From: Lachnospiraceae bacterium
GTDB taxonomy: Bacteria; Bacillota; Clostridia; Lachnospirales; Lachnospiraceae
Length of the DNA stretch: 64,000 nt
NCBI GenBank assembly: GCA_026169045.1
Contig: JAPFDH010000077.1
Span: 17,497-81,496, forward strand
Reading direction: 5' to 3'
Part shown: in pieces, positions 17,102 through 25,883 of the stretch
Numbering within the stretch: position 1 is the first letter of the stretch
Layout: the number at the start of each line of letters is the position of its first letter
Position numbers and translations under genes: made by a program
The notes under the pieces: generated by a model
Databases searched by the model: none
What the model was told of the DNA's origin: nothing
Seen by the model: only the letters and a program-made list of their open reading frames with translations

Positions 17102-19003
17102 TTATTTTTTATAATGATACGTAGTAACAATGTTTGCAACCAATTCTTTAATATTATCAGCATTTTTATTGCAGGCATCTTTTAATTCAGAAAGAGCTAA
17201 CATAAATGACTCTTCCTCCAATTCAATTGGTTTACCGATATGAATCATTTTGTTCGCAGTATCCTGCATTCCCTCTTCTGCCATCAAGAGTTCCTCATAC
17301 AGTTTTTCTCCTGGTCGAAGGCCTGTATACTGGATCATCATGTCCACATTCGGTACATATCCGGACAATCGTATGAGATTCTTTGCCAAATCATCAATTT
17401 TAACAGGTTCGCCCATATCCAAAATAAAAATTTCTCCACCTTTGGCATAAACACCAGCCTGTAAAACAAGAGAAACTGCTTCCGGAATCGTCATGAAATA
17501 ACGGATGATATCCGGATGAGTAACCGTAACAGGACCGCCTTCCTTAATCTGACGTTTGAAAAGAGGAATTACACTTCCGTTACTTCCCAGAACATTTCCA
17601 AAACGAACTGCCACAAATTCTGTATCAAAATGCTTATTTAGTGTTTGAATAATCATTTCACACATACGCTTTGAAGCACCCATAATATTGGTTGGGTTAA
17701 CTGCTTTGTCCGTAGAAATCAATACAAAACGTTTAACACCGTTTCTTCCGGCTGCCATTGCTGTATTATAGGTTCCGAAAACATTATTTTTTATTGCTTC
17801 ATTTGGACTGACTTCCATAAGCGGTACATGCTTATGGGCAGCAGCATGGTATACAATATCCGGATGGTATTTTTCAAATATATCATCAATTCTTTTGATG
17901 TCACGTACGGATCCAATCAGTGCAATAATTTCAATTTTGCCATCATCAATTTCTTTCTTATAATGGCGTTTTAATTCCTGCTCAATATCATAAGCATTAT
18001 TTTCATAAATATCAAAAATAATCAATTGCTTTGGATGATGGCTGGCAATCTGACGACAGAGTTCACTACCGATACTTCCCCCGCCTCCCGTTACCATAAC
18101 TACCTTATTTTGTACATAATGCAAAATTTCATCCAGATTTACCTTAATCTGATCTCTTCCCAAAAGATCCTCGATTTCTACCTCACGTAACTGATTGACA
18201 CTGACTTCACCCTTTACCATCTGATAGAGACCAGGTACAGTCATAAGTTTACAGTCAGCCAGTTTACATATCTGCAGAATATCTCTTTTTTGTTCAGCGG
18301 AAGCTGTGGGAATTGCCAATATAATATTGTGGATTTTATAACGCTCCACATTTTTCAATATAGTTTCTCTGGTACCAACAATCGGAATTCCCTCCAATCG
18401 CCGTCCCAATTTGTTGGGATTATCATCGATAAAACAACAAACCCTGTTATCCAGTTTATTACTGTTGATTAATTCTCTTGCAATAACCCGTCCCGCTTCT
18501 CCTGCTCCGATAATCATGGTATTAGTCAGCTTATCAGCTGAAAAGTGCTGGTTATTTCTTCTGTATACAAACCGAAGAATACGGTAAGAAAATCTTACCC
18601 CTACCAGACATCCGTATTCCAGCATGATACCTACCACGTAGTAAGAAAGCGGCATTCTGGTATGAAATAAAAGTGTTCCGATAATTTGAATCACACTGAC
18701 GATAATTACCGCAACAGTAATTCGTCCAAGTTCACTGATACTTGCAAATTTCCATATACTATGGTATAGACGGCATATATAAAAAACCAATATACTGCAA
18801 ATAGTATGAATCGGCGCATACCGAATAAAATGGCCTAAATATTCCATCGGTATCTGCGAGTAACGAAAATCAAACCGAACCAGTAATGCAAAGAAAAATG
18901 AAAAATTGACAATTATAATGTCAATAAACATTAAAATTAACGCTCTCACAATCCATGAACGATCTTCATGAAAAATCCTTTTTTCCTGTTCCTCACTTTT
19001 CAT
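17102..19003 (-). CDS. Membrane nucleotide-sugar 4,6-dehydratase/epimerase (CapD/PglF/FlaA1 type)
   Basis: Probably converts a UDP-HexNAc to its 4-keto-6-deoxy derivative for surface polysaccharide. The start at 19003 (MKSEEQEKR) has AGAGGATG upstream; an ATG at 19051 would overlap the preceding ORF by 4 bp. The 633-residue protein has four membrane segments in residues about 20-140, a first Rossmann domain with MIIGAGEAGRVIARELI (near 175), and a second, catalytic SDR domain beginning VVMVTGGGGSIGSELCRQI (near 300) with DKAVNPTNIMGASKRMCEM carrying the family's altered active site. It stands alone; no other capsule genes are in the window. Confidence 0.9.
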   Translation of the reverse strand: MKSEEQEKRIFHEDRSWIVRALILMFIDIIIVNFSFFFALLVRFDFRYSQIPMEYLGHFIRYAPIHTICSILVFYICRLYHSIWKFASISELGRITVAVIIVSVIQIIGTLLFHTRMPLSYYVVGIMLEYGCLVGVRFSYRILRFVYRRNNQHFSADKLTNTMIIGAGEAGRVIARELINSNKLDNRVCCFIDDNPNKLGRRLEGIPIVGTRETILKNVERYKIHNIILAIPTASAEQKRDILQICKLADCKLMTVPGLYQMVKGEVSVNQLREVEIEDLLGRDQIKVNLDEILHYVQNKVVMVTGGGGSIGSELCRQIASHHPKQLIIFDIYENNAYDIEQELKRHYKKEIDDGKIEIIALIGSVRDIKRIDDIFEKYHPDIVYHAAAHKHVPLMEVSPNEAIKNNVFGTYNTAMAAGRNGVKRFVLISTDKAVNPTNIMGASKRMCEMIIQTLNKHFDTEFVAVRFGNVLGSNGSVIPLFKRQIKEGGPVTVTHPDIIRYFMTIPEAVSLVLQAGVYAKGGEIFILDMGEPVKIDDLAKNLIRLSGYVPNVDMMIQYTGLRPGEKLYEELLMAEEGMQDTANKMIHIGKPIELEEESFMLALSELKDACNKNADNIKELVANIVTTYHYKK

Positions 19004-19047
19004 AGCTGTACATCCTCTTTTTATCAAATTTTTTATTATTTTCAGCC

Positions 19048-19320
19048 TCATTTTAATATCTGCCCGTTGCCTGCCGAAAAAACGGCTTGTATGACTACTT
19101 CTCTTTTGTGTCTGTTTATATACTTAATCTTTCCATGAAAATTCATCGCAACATTTTTTGTTATAGCATCTTCTGTTATAATAACCGAATCTCCTATTTG
19201 ATATCCATAGGAGGCTTGTATACATTGTTTCCGTTCCGTAGTCATCTGTTTTAAAAGGGCAAATCTTTCCCTCATTAACCAATATGTGTATAACCTTATT
19301 TTGAACTTAAAAATATACAC
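19048..19320 (-). pseudogene. Probable remnant of a NusG/LoaP-type antiterminator (C-terminal KOW part)
   Basis: Open frame of 90 residues starting at a GTG without a ribosome binding site. Residues about 40-80 read GYQIGDSVIIT, then HGKIKYINRHKREVVIQ, which is the order seen in the KOW domain of NusG-like and LoaP proteins (GYxxGDxVxIT, GxIxxIxRHKR). The N-terminal NGN domain of about 100 residues that should precede it is missing, and no part of it was found in the upstream sequence. LoaP genes commonly sit just ahead of long polysaccharide operons, and here the fragment directly precedes a polysaccharide gene. It could instead be a small functional protein. Confidence 0.45.
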
Positions 19321-19392
19321 TACTGATTCACTACACGAAATAGAACCAGTATTTACTTCACAATTAGAGTAGTTTTCATTAAGACCTGATTA

Positions 19393-19421
19393 ATTATAAA
19401 GTATCTTCATTTATAAGTCAA
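19393..19421 (-). promoter_or_regulatory. Sigma-A promoter before the LoaP-like remnant and dehydratase gene
   Basis: Minus-strand TTGACT (19421-19416) and a perfect TATAAT (19398-19393) with a 17 bp spacer. Transcription would run through the remnant into the dehydratase gene. Confidence 0.75.
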
Positions 19422-19464
19422 TATGGTATATGTATAAACAGTGTAAAATCCTGTAAAATTTTTA

Positions 19465-19561
19465 CTAAAAGGAAAAGGCCGTTTTAAGCCTATTTCATGA
19501 TACGATACCAAGAAGTGACAATCCGCAATATCATTATTTTGAATAGGCTATAACGGCTTTT
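19465..19561 (-). terminator. Large hairpin after the PHP gene, probable terminator
   Basis: Minus-strand arms AAAAGCCGTTATAGCCTATT (19561-19542) and AATAGGCTTAAAACGGCC (19494-19477) enclose about 45 nt that can itself pair (TGATA with TATCA). CCTTTTCCTTTT follows. It begins about 30 bp after the PHP gene stop codon. The stem is longer and the loop larger than in ordinary terminators. Confidence 0.55.
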
Positions 19562-19590
19562 CTTTCAGTATTAAAAAGGATCTTTCATTT

Positions 19591-20439
19591 TTATAAAATA
19601 TTTTTCAGTAAATCATATGGAACCTGTAAATTTCCCAATCCCTTTCCCAAATGAATATGCGGTTTATTATCGCCATGAAAATCCGAACCGCCAGTTATAA
19701 ATAAATTAAATTTTTTGGCAATTTTCCTCATATTGCATGTTTCATTGTGTGAATATGTAGAATAAATTGCCTCGATTCCTTCCAATCCGTAGGATACCAG
19801 CAAACGCACCAATTTTTCCAATTCCGACTGGCTCAAGTTATATTGAGATGGATGTGCCAGAACCGGATGACCGCCAGCCAATTGAATACTGGTAATGGCT
19901 TCTTGAACAGACCTCTCTTTTTTTGGCAAATAGCAGGGACAGCCTGCTCCAATATATTTGGCAAATGCCTCTTGGATGGATTCCACATATCCATGATCTT
20001 TCAGGTAACGGGCGAAATGTGCCCTTGTCAAAATGGCACCTGGAAATGTTTGTTCCAACTGTTCCATGGAAATATCAAATCCATGTGCGGCCAATAACTT
20101 CACCATACGGCAATTACGCTCATCCCGTTCTTTTTGATAACATTCCAATATTTCAGAAAAACGGACATTCTTATGATCTACATTCAGTCCCAGAATATGA
20201 ATCTCCTGATCTTGGTATACCGCAGACATTTCTATTCCCGGTATGACTGTCATTGAATATGGCTGGATTTCTTCCATTTCTTTTGCCATTTCTACTGCTT
20301 CGCTTACACCTGAAACCGTATCGTGATCGGTCAATGCAAATGCGGATAAGCCAGACTGATAAGCCAGTTTTACGAGATCCGATGGAGAAAGTGTTCCGTC
20401 TGAGTGATTGGAATGTACATGTAAATCAATTTTTTTCAT
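19591..20439 (-). CDS. PHP-domain phosphoesterase (YciV/RNase AM-like)
   Basis: Metal-dependent phosphoesterase of the PHP superfamily. Relatives hydrolyse 3',5'-nucleoside bisphosphates and trim RNA 5' ends; the exact substrate here is inferred. The 282-residue protein shows the four PHP motifs: DLHVHSNHSDG at the N-terminus, FALTDHDT (near 35-42), IPGIEMSA (near 66-73), and the C-terminal HPSQYN and GGSDFHGDN (near 198 and 255). It follows the last ABC transporter gene by 27 bp and may be cotranscribed with that operon. Confidence 0.88.
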   Translation of the reverse strand: MKKIDLHVHSNHSDGTLSPSDLVKLAYQSGLSAFALTDHDTVSGVSEAVEMAKEMEEIQPYSMTVIPGIEMSAVYQDQEIHILGLNVDHKNVRFSEILECYQKERDERNCRMVKLLAAHGFDISMEQLEQTFPGAILTRAHFARYLKDHGYVESIQEAFAKYIGAGCPCYLPKKERSVQEAITSIQLAGGHPVLAHPSQYNLSQSELEKLVRLLVSYGLEGIEAIYSTYSHNETCNMRKIAKKFNLFITGGSDFHGDNKPHIHLGKGLGNLQVPYDLLKNIL

Positions 20440-20466
20440 AATTATACCGCTTACACTTTCTGCAGA

Positions 20467-22302
20467 TTATTGAAACTGCGAATAATATAATTGACTGTAA
20501 AATCCATTTTTTGCCATCAGCTGTTTGTGATTGCCGATTTCCACAATTTCCCCATCCCGAACCACCAGAATCTGATCTGCGTTGCGGATGGTAGATAAAC
20601 GATGGGCGATAACAAAACATGTTTTACCTTCCATCAATTTCAACATCGCCTGCTGTATTTGTATTTCTGTTCGCGTATCCACATTGGACGTAGCTTCATC
20701 TAAGATAAGCATATGAGCATCCAAAAGCATGGCCCGCGCGATTGTAATCAACTGTTTCTGTCCCTTTGAAATATTTGTTCCATCGTCACTTAAAATAGTA
20801 TCATATTGATCAGGAAGTGTCATAATGTAATTGTGAATATGGGCAGCCTTGGCGACTCGGATCACATCATCCATTGTAGCAGTATCACTTCCGTAAGAAA
20901 TGTTTTCATAAATGGTTCCATGGAACAGCCATGTATCCTGTAAAACCATGGCATAAGCTTTTCTTAAGCTGCCTCTTGTCAGACCTGTAATTGGTTTTTC
21001 ATCAACTGTAATTTCACCACTGTCCACATCGTAAAAACGCATCAGCAAATTGATTAAAGTTGTCTTGCCAGCACCGGTGGGTCCCACGATGGCTACCGTT
21101 TTTCCCTTAGGAGCCTTTAACGTCAGATTATGTATAATTTCTCTTTCTGCCGTATATCCGAAACACACTTCTTTCAGATCTACATCACCTTTCACTTCAT
21201 TTAACTGGGCAGCATTGACATCATCGGCTGGTTCAGGCTCTTCATCAATTAAGCGAAATACACGTTCCGCAGCAGCTAATGCAGACTGCAGTTCACTCAT
21301 TATGTTGGCTGATTCATTGATCGGTCCGGAAAATTTTCTTGAATACAAAACAAACGAAGAAATATCGCCCAGAGTCATTCGGCCTGCCAAATATAAAACG
21401 GCTCCAAATATAGTTACCAATGACAGGGAAATATTATTAATCAGATTGACCGATGGTCCTACCATACTTCCCATATAATCTGCCTGATAGTAGGCATCTA
21501 CAGCTTCTGTGTTATGCATTTTGAATTTTTCGATCGTCGTAGGCTGTTGATGATAGGCTTTCAAGGTCTTTTGTCCGGTCATCATTTCTTCTATAAATCC
21601 ATTTAATTCTCCCAATTTTCTGGATCTGGCGCGAAACAGAGGACGTGTATAGGAAGTTAGTTTTTTAGTAAATACGATTGTCATAGGAACGGTTACAACA
21701 AATATCAAGACCAATTGAGGCGAAATAATAATCATCATAACTAATGATACAATAACCGTAATCGCACTGGAAAAAAGTGTAATCATATCCGATGAGAGGC
21801 TGGTATTTATGGTATCGACATCATAGGAAAAACGGCTGATTATATCACCACTGGAATTTCTGTCAAAAAAACCTACCGGCAAACTCATTAATCGGTTAAA
21901 CAGATCCTGACGCATAGAGTATACAACTTTTTTGGTAATCTGAAGCATCAATACTGCTAATCCATATGACATAGCTGAAGATAATCCATAAAAAATGATC
22001 ATCAGAACACAGTAATAAATAACCGTATCAAAATCTACTTTTCCTTTTCCAAATTCAATGGCATCAATGGCATAACCGGATAACATAGGGCCAACCAATG
22101 CAAATAAGTTGGATCCGATACTTAAGATCAATGCAAAAAATACATACCATTTGTAACGCATTAAATACTTTAAGAGTCTGATTATAATATGTTTTTTGTT
22201 TTTAGGGGCACGTTTCGCTTCATGTGCTTTTTCTTTTTGTACACTGGACATAATATCCGGTTTGTCAATAAAACGACCTTTGCCGTGTTTACTGCTTCCC
22301 AT
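20467..22302 (-). CDS. ABC exporter half-transporter with ATP-binding domain (pair 1, catalytic Walker B)
   Basis: Type IV (MDR-like) ABC half-transporter of 611 residues with six membrane helices (about 45-330) and a C-terminal nucleotide-binding domain. The start at 22302 follows GGAGG by 8 bp. Walker A is GPTGAGKTT, Walker B is MLILDEATSNVD with the catalytic glutamate, but the signature is NISKGQKQ in place of LSGGQ. Its partner, encoded immediately upstream with a 14 bp overlap, has the opposite pattern. Together they form one competent and one degenerate ATP site, as in heterodimeric exporters such as TM287/288. Substrate unknown. Confidence 0.92.
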   Translation of the reverse strand: MGSSKHGKGRFIDKPDIMSSVQKEKAHEAKRAPKNKKHIIIRLLKYLMRYKWYVFFALILSIGSNLFALVGPMLSGYAIDAIEFGKGKVDFDTVIYYCVLMIIFYGLSSAMSYGLAVLMLQITKKVVYSMRQDLFNRLMSLPVGFFDRNSSGDIISRFSYDVDTINTSLSSDMITLFSSAITVIVSLVMMIIISPQLVLIFVVTVPMTIVFTKKLTSYTRPLFRARSRKLGELNGFIEEMMTGQKTLKAYHQQPTTIEKFKMHNTEAVDAYYQADYMGSMVGPSVNLINNISLSLVTIFGAVLYLAGRMTLGDISSFVLYSRKFSGPINESANIMSELQSALAAAERVFRLIDEEPEPADDVNAAQLNEVKGDVDLKEVCFGYTAEREIIHNLTLKAPKGKTVAIVGPTGAGKTTLINLLMRFYDVDSGEITVDEKPITGLTRGSLRKAYAMVLQDTWLFHGTIYENISYGSDTATMDDVIRVAKAAHIHNYIMTLPDQYDTILSDDGTNISKGQKQLITIARAMLLDAHMLILDEATSNVDTRTEIQIQQAMLKLMEGKTCFVIAHRLSTIRNADQILVVRDGEIVEIGNHKQLMAKNGFYSQLYYSQFQ

Positions 22303-24004
22303 CGTCTTCACCTCCCATCTGGGACTGGCTGATTTCCTGGTAAATAGAACAGGATGCCATCAGTTCCTCATGAGTTCCATAGCCGATCATTTCTCCTTCA
22401 TCCATAACGATAATTTTATCGGCTCCCATGATAGAACTAATCCGCTGCGCTATAATAATGGTAGTTGTATCAGCAAAGTGTGCATTGATCTCCTGACGCA
22501 ATCTGGCATCTGTTTTGTAATCCAACGCACTTGAAGAATCATCTAAAATTAAGATATCCGGATTCCCTGCCAATGCCCTGGCAATTAACAATCGCTGCTT
22601 CTGTCCGCCGCTTAAGTTTGCTCCTTTAATGGCAAGAACAGAATCGATTCCCTTTTCTTCAATAAAAGGGAGGGCCTGTGCATAGGATGCAGCCTTTATT
22701 GCTTCTTCTTTGCTTATATCTCTGCCAAATCGGATGTTTTCATAAATAGTATCATTAAAAATTACATCATTTTGAAATGCTACTCCAAACATGGTATGTA
22801 ACGCTTCAGGCTCATAGGAACGCACATCTTTTCCGTTTATATAAATAGCACCTTTTCCCACATCATAGAAACGCATTAATAAATTGATTAAGGTTGTTTT
22901 TCCAGAACCGGTCGCTCCTATAATTCCCAGCGTTTCTCCTTTTTTTAATGAAAAGCAGATATCTTTTACATTGGGAGCACTTCCTTCATAGCTGTACGTT
23001 ACATGGTCAAATACAATGTGATCTTCAGTTTGGATCGGATCATGTTCCTCTACCAAAAGATCAGCCGGAGTATCTAAAACGGCTTCAATACGTTTTCCGG
23101 AAGCAGTTGCTTTTGACGTCATAACAAACAAACGAGACATAAATAGCATGGCATTTAATATCAATGTAACATACGACATAAATGCAATGATTGTACCTGG
23201 CTCCGTTAATCCTTCATTTACTCTCCATGCACCAAGTAAGATAACAAATACCATACCCACATTCAGTAAAAAGTTCATAACCGGGTTTAAAATATTCATA
23301 ATCATCCCGGCATGTCGGTCTCTGTTTACTACTTCATCATTAATTTTATCAAATTTATCCGTTTCGTATTCCACTTTTGATAAAGCTTTTATTACACGTA
23401 TGCCTGTAATATCTTCTCTAAGCTGGCGTACAAAACGGTCGATAGCTTCTTGTACATATGTGTACAGAGGAATTCCTCTTTTTGAAATATTATAAACAAA
23501 AACTCCCATGAAGGGCAGCATGCAAACCATAATCATGGTCAGTGGTACGTCCAAAGTCATGGTAATGCTGATTCCCCCAAACATCATAATCGGAGCACGT
23601 ACTCCCATACGCTGCATCATGCCCACCATCTGGTGTATATTATAAGTATCGGTTGTTGCTCTTGAAATCAAGGATGGCATCGTAAAGCCTTCCGCCTGTC
23701 GACTGGACAGGTAGGAAATTTTTGTGTACAAATCCAGTCGAAGGCGTTGCGTTGTATTTCTTGCTACTCGGGCTGCCATACGGTTTGCAACTATATTTCC
23801 GATCCATGCTAAAAAAGCAAATAAAAACATGACACATCCCCATAAAAATACCATTTTCACACTTTTCATAGGAATAATATCATCCACCATATATGCCAAT
23901 GCCCATGGAATCAATAATTCCGCTATTGTAGCCAAAACTTTCACAATCAAGCCCAAGGCCATACGTCCGAGATAGGGTTTAATATATCGAAATATACAGC
24001 TCAT
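22289..24004 (-). CDS. ABC exporter half-transporter with ATP-binding domain (pair 1, degenerate Walker B)
   Basis: Protein of 571 residues with six membrane helices (about 15-300) and a nucleotide-binding domain. Walker A is GATGSGKTT. Walker B reads ILILDDSSSALD, so the catalytic glutamate is aspartate, while the signature NLSGGQKQR is canonical. This is the non-catalytic partner expected in a heterodimeric exporter with the gene that overlaps its 3' end. It begins 55 bp after the stop codon of the second pair's catalytic subunit. Confidence 0.92.
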   Translation of the reverse strand: MSCIFRYIKPYLGRMALGLIVKVLATIAELLIPWALAYMVDDIIPMKSVKMVFLWGCVMFLFAFLAWIGNIVANRMAARVARNTTQRLRLDLYTKISYLSSRQAEGFTMPSLISRATTDTYNIHQMVGMMQRMGVRAPIMMFGGISITMTLDVPLTMIMVCMLPFMGVFVYNISKRGIPLYTYVQEAIDRFVRQLREDITGIRVIKALSKVEYETDKFDKINDEVVNRDRHAGMIMNILNPVMNFLLNVGMVFVILLGAWRVNEGLTEPGTIIAFMSYVTLILNAMLFMSRLFVMTSKATASGKRIEAVLDTPADLLVEEHDPIQTEDHIVFDHVTYSYEGSAPNVKDICFSLKKGETLGIIGATGSGKTTLINLLMRFYDVGKGAIYINGKDVRSYEPEALHTMFGVAFQNDVIFNDTIYENIRFGRDISKEEAIKAASYAQALPFIEEKGIDSVLAIKGANLSGGQKQRLLIARALAGNPDILILDDSSSALDYKTDARLRQEINAHFADTTTIIIAQRISSIMGADKIIVMDEGEMIGYGTHEELMASCSIYQEISQSQMGGEDDGKQ

Positions 24005-24059
24005 TTGCGTGAAATCTCCCCTTTCTTTTTTAACACTGCAGAATAAAATAAATTAAATT

Positions 24060-25883
24060 TTAATCCAACTCTGTAAGTCCCGTATATAGCTGGTAATACC
24101 TTCCTTTTTGTAAAAGAAGCTGATCATGTGTACCCCGTTCTATGATTTCTCCATGTTCCAAAACCATGATAGCATCCGCGTCTCTTACAGTTGACAAACG
24201 ATGTGCAATCACAAAAGTTGTTCGGTCTTTCATCAAAGCATCCATTCCTTTTTGAATTTGTTGTTCGGTTCTGGTATCAACCGAAGATGTAGCTTCATCA
24301 AGAATCAAAATAGGGGCTTTGGAAAGGGCTGCTCTGGCTATATTCAAAAGCTGTCGTTGTCCCTGACTTAAATTCGATCCGTCTCCTTCTAAAACGGTAT
24401 CATATCCATGGGATAAACGACGAATAAAATAATCTGCATCTGCAGTTTTAGCAGCCTGAATAACTTCTTCATCGGTAGCGTCCAATCTGCCGTAACGAAT
24501 ATTTTCCATAACCGTACCGGTAAACAGATGGGTATCCTGCAATACCAAAGCAATATTTTTTCTTAACTCATCTTTATGAATACGGCGGATATCGATTCCA
24601 TCGATGGAAATTTTTCCTTCCTGGATTTCATAAAAACGATTAATCAGGTTTGTAATAGTCGTTTTCCCGGCCCCGGTAGATCCTACAAACGCAATTTTCT
24701 TTCCTTTTTCCGCATATAAAGAGATATCTTTGAGGATCGTTTTATTGGGATCATAACCAAATGTGACATGGGATAGTTCTACTTCTCCCCGTACATGATT
24801 CCACTGGGATAAATTAGGTTCTGTTACTACTGTCTGTTTTGTACCATAATCTGCTTCGACAGGCATATCCATAATGGCAAAGACACGTTCCGCTCCCGCA
24901 AGTGCCGAAAATATGGTATTTACCTGCATGGATATTTCATTAATAGGTCTGGAGAACTGTCTGGAATAATTGACGAATATGGTCAAACCACCCACATCAA
25001 AACCTCTCAGTACACAAAAGATTCCTCCGATTGCTGCAGTCAGAGAATAATTTACCTGACTCAGATTTCCCATTACAGGTCCCATGATTCCGCCAAAGAA
25101 CTGGGCATGAATTTGTTTTTCTTTAAGGTCGTTGTTTAATTTTTTAAAATCTTCAATGGCGGCATCTTCATGATTAAAGACTTTTACAACCTTTTGTCCG
25201 GATACGATTTCTTCCACATATCCGTTTAGCTTTCCGATGGCTTCCTGTTGTGCATGATAATACTTTCTGCTTCTGGAAGCGACAAAACCTCCTGCCCGGA
25301 TCATAAGTGGAGTCAGTATAATTGTAATAAGAGTCAACCATATATTGGTATAGATCATTAAGCTGACTGTTCCGATGATTTGGATAATACCGGCAAATAA
25401 TTGTACCATTGTATTATTCAGCATTTCTCCAATGGCATCGACATCATTGGTATATCGGCTCATCAAATCCCCATGGCTGTTGGTATCAAAAAAACGAATG
25501 GGCATTTTTTGCATTTTACAAAACAAATCATTTCGCAATGTCATCAGTGCTTTCTGAGAAATCTGTATCATAATTCTGGCCTGGGCATAGGAAGCAATGA
25601 CGCCAATCAGATAAACAGCCGCCATCACACCCAAGGCATATGCCAATCCTATTACATTTCCTTCACCATTCTGTGGGGCAATATAGGTATTGATAATGGG
25701 GCGCAGCATATAAGATCCAGCTAAAGAAGCTCCTGTATTACAAATAACACATAAGAATACAACCGCAAGCAACAGTTTATCTTTTTCCAGATAAGTCAGC
25801 AGACGGATGATTGTTCCCTTTACGTCTTTGGGTTTTCCTCCTAGCTTTCCCGCAGCACGAGGTCTATTCATTGGTCCTGGCAT
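24060..25883 (-). CDS. ABC exporter half-transporter with ATP-binding domain (pair 2, catalytic Walker B)
   Basis: Protein of 607 residues with a Gly/Pro/Arg-rich N-terminus (MPGPMNRPRAAGKLGG), six membrane helices (about 40-320) and a nucleotide-binding domain. Walker A is GSTGAGKTT, Walker B ILILDEATSSVD has the catalytic glutamate, and the signature NLSQGQRQ departs from LSGGQ. Its ATG shares one base with the TAA stop of the upstream gene (TAATG), a strong sign of translational coupling and of a heterodimer. Substrate unknown; a MarR-controlled drug or toxic-compound exporter is the likely class. Confidence 0.92.
   Translation of the reverse strand: MPGPMNRPRAAGKLGGKPKDVKGTIIRLLTYLEKDKLLLAVVFLCVICNTGASLAGSYMLRPIINTYIAPQNGEGNVIGLAYALGVMAAVYLIGVIASYAQARIMIQISQKALMTLRNDLFCKMQKMPIRFFDTNSHGDLMSRYTNDVDAIGEMLNNTMVQLFAGIIQIIGTVSLMIYTNIWLTLITIILTPLMIRAGGFVASRSRKYYHAQQEAIGKLNGYVEEIVSGQKVVKVFNHEDAAIEDFKKLNNDLKEKQIHAQFFGGIMGPVMGNLSQVNYSLTAAIGGIFCVLRGFDVGGLTIFVNYSRQFSRPINEISMQVNTIFSALAGAERVFAIMDMPVEADYGTKQTVVTEPNLSQWNHVRGEVELSHVTFGYDPNKTILKDISLYAEKGKKIAFVGSTGAGKTTITNLINRFYEIQEGKISIDGIDIRRIHKDELRKNIALVLQDTHLFTGTVMENIRYGRLDATDEEVIQAAKTADADYFIRRLSHGYDTVLEGDGSNLSQGQRQLLNIARAALSKAPILILDEATSSVDTRTEQQIQKGMDALMKDRTTFVIAHRLSTVRDADAIMVLEHGEIIERGTHDQLLLQKGRYYQLYTGLTELD

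Noticed and set aside
19048..19051. Start of the dehydratase gene at 19051 overlapping the preceding ORF
   Set aside because: No ribosome binding site is present for that ATG, whereas AGAGGATG precedes the ATG at 19003.
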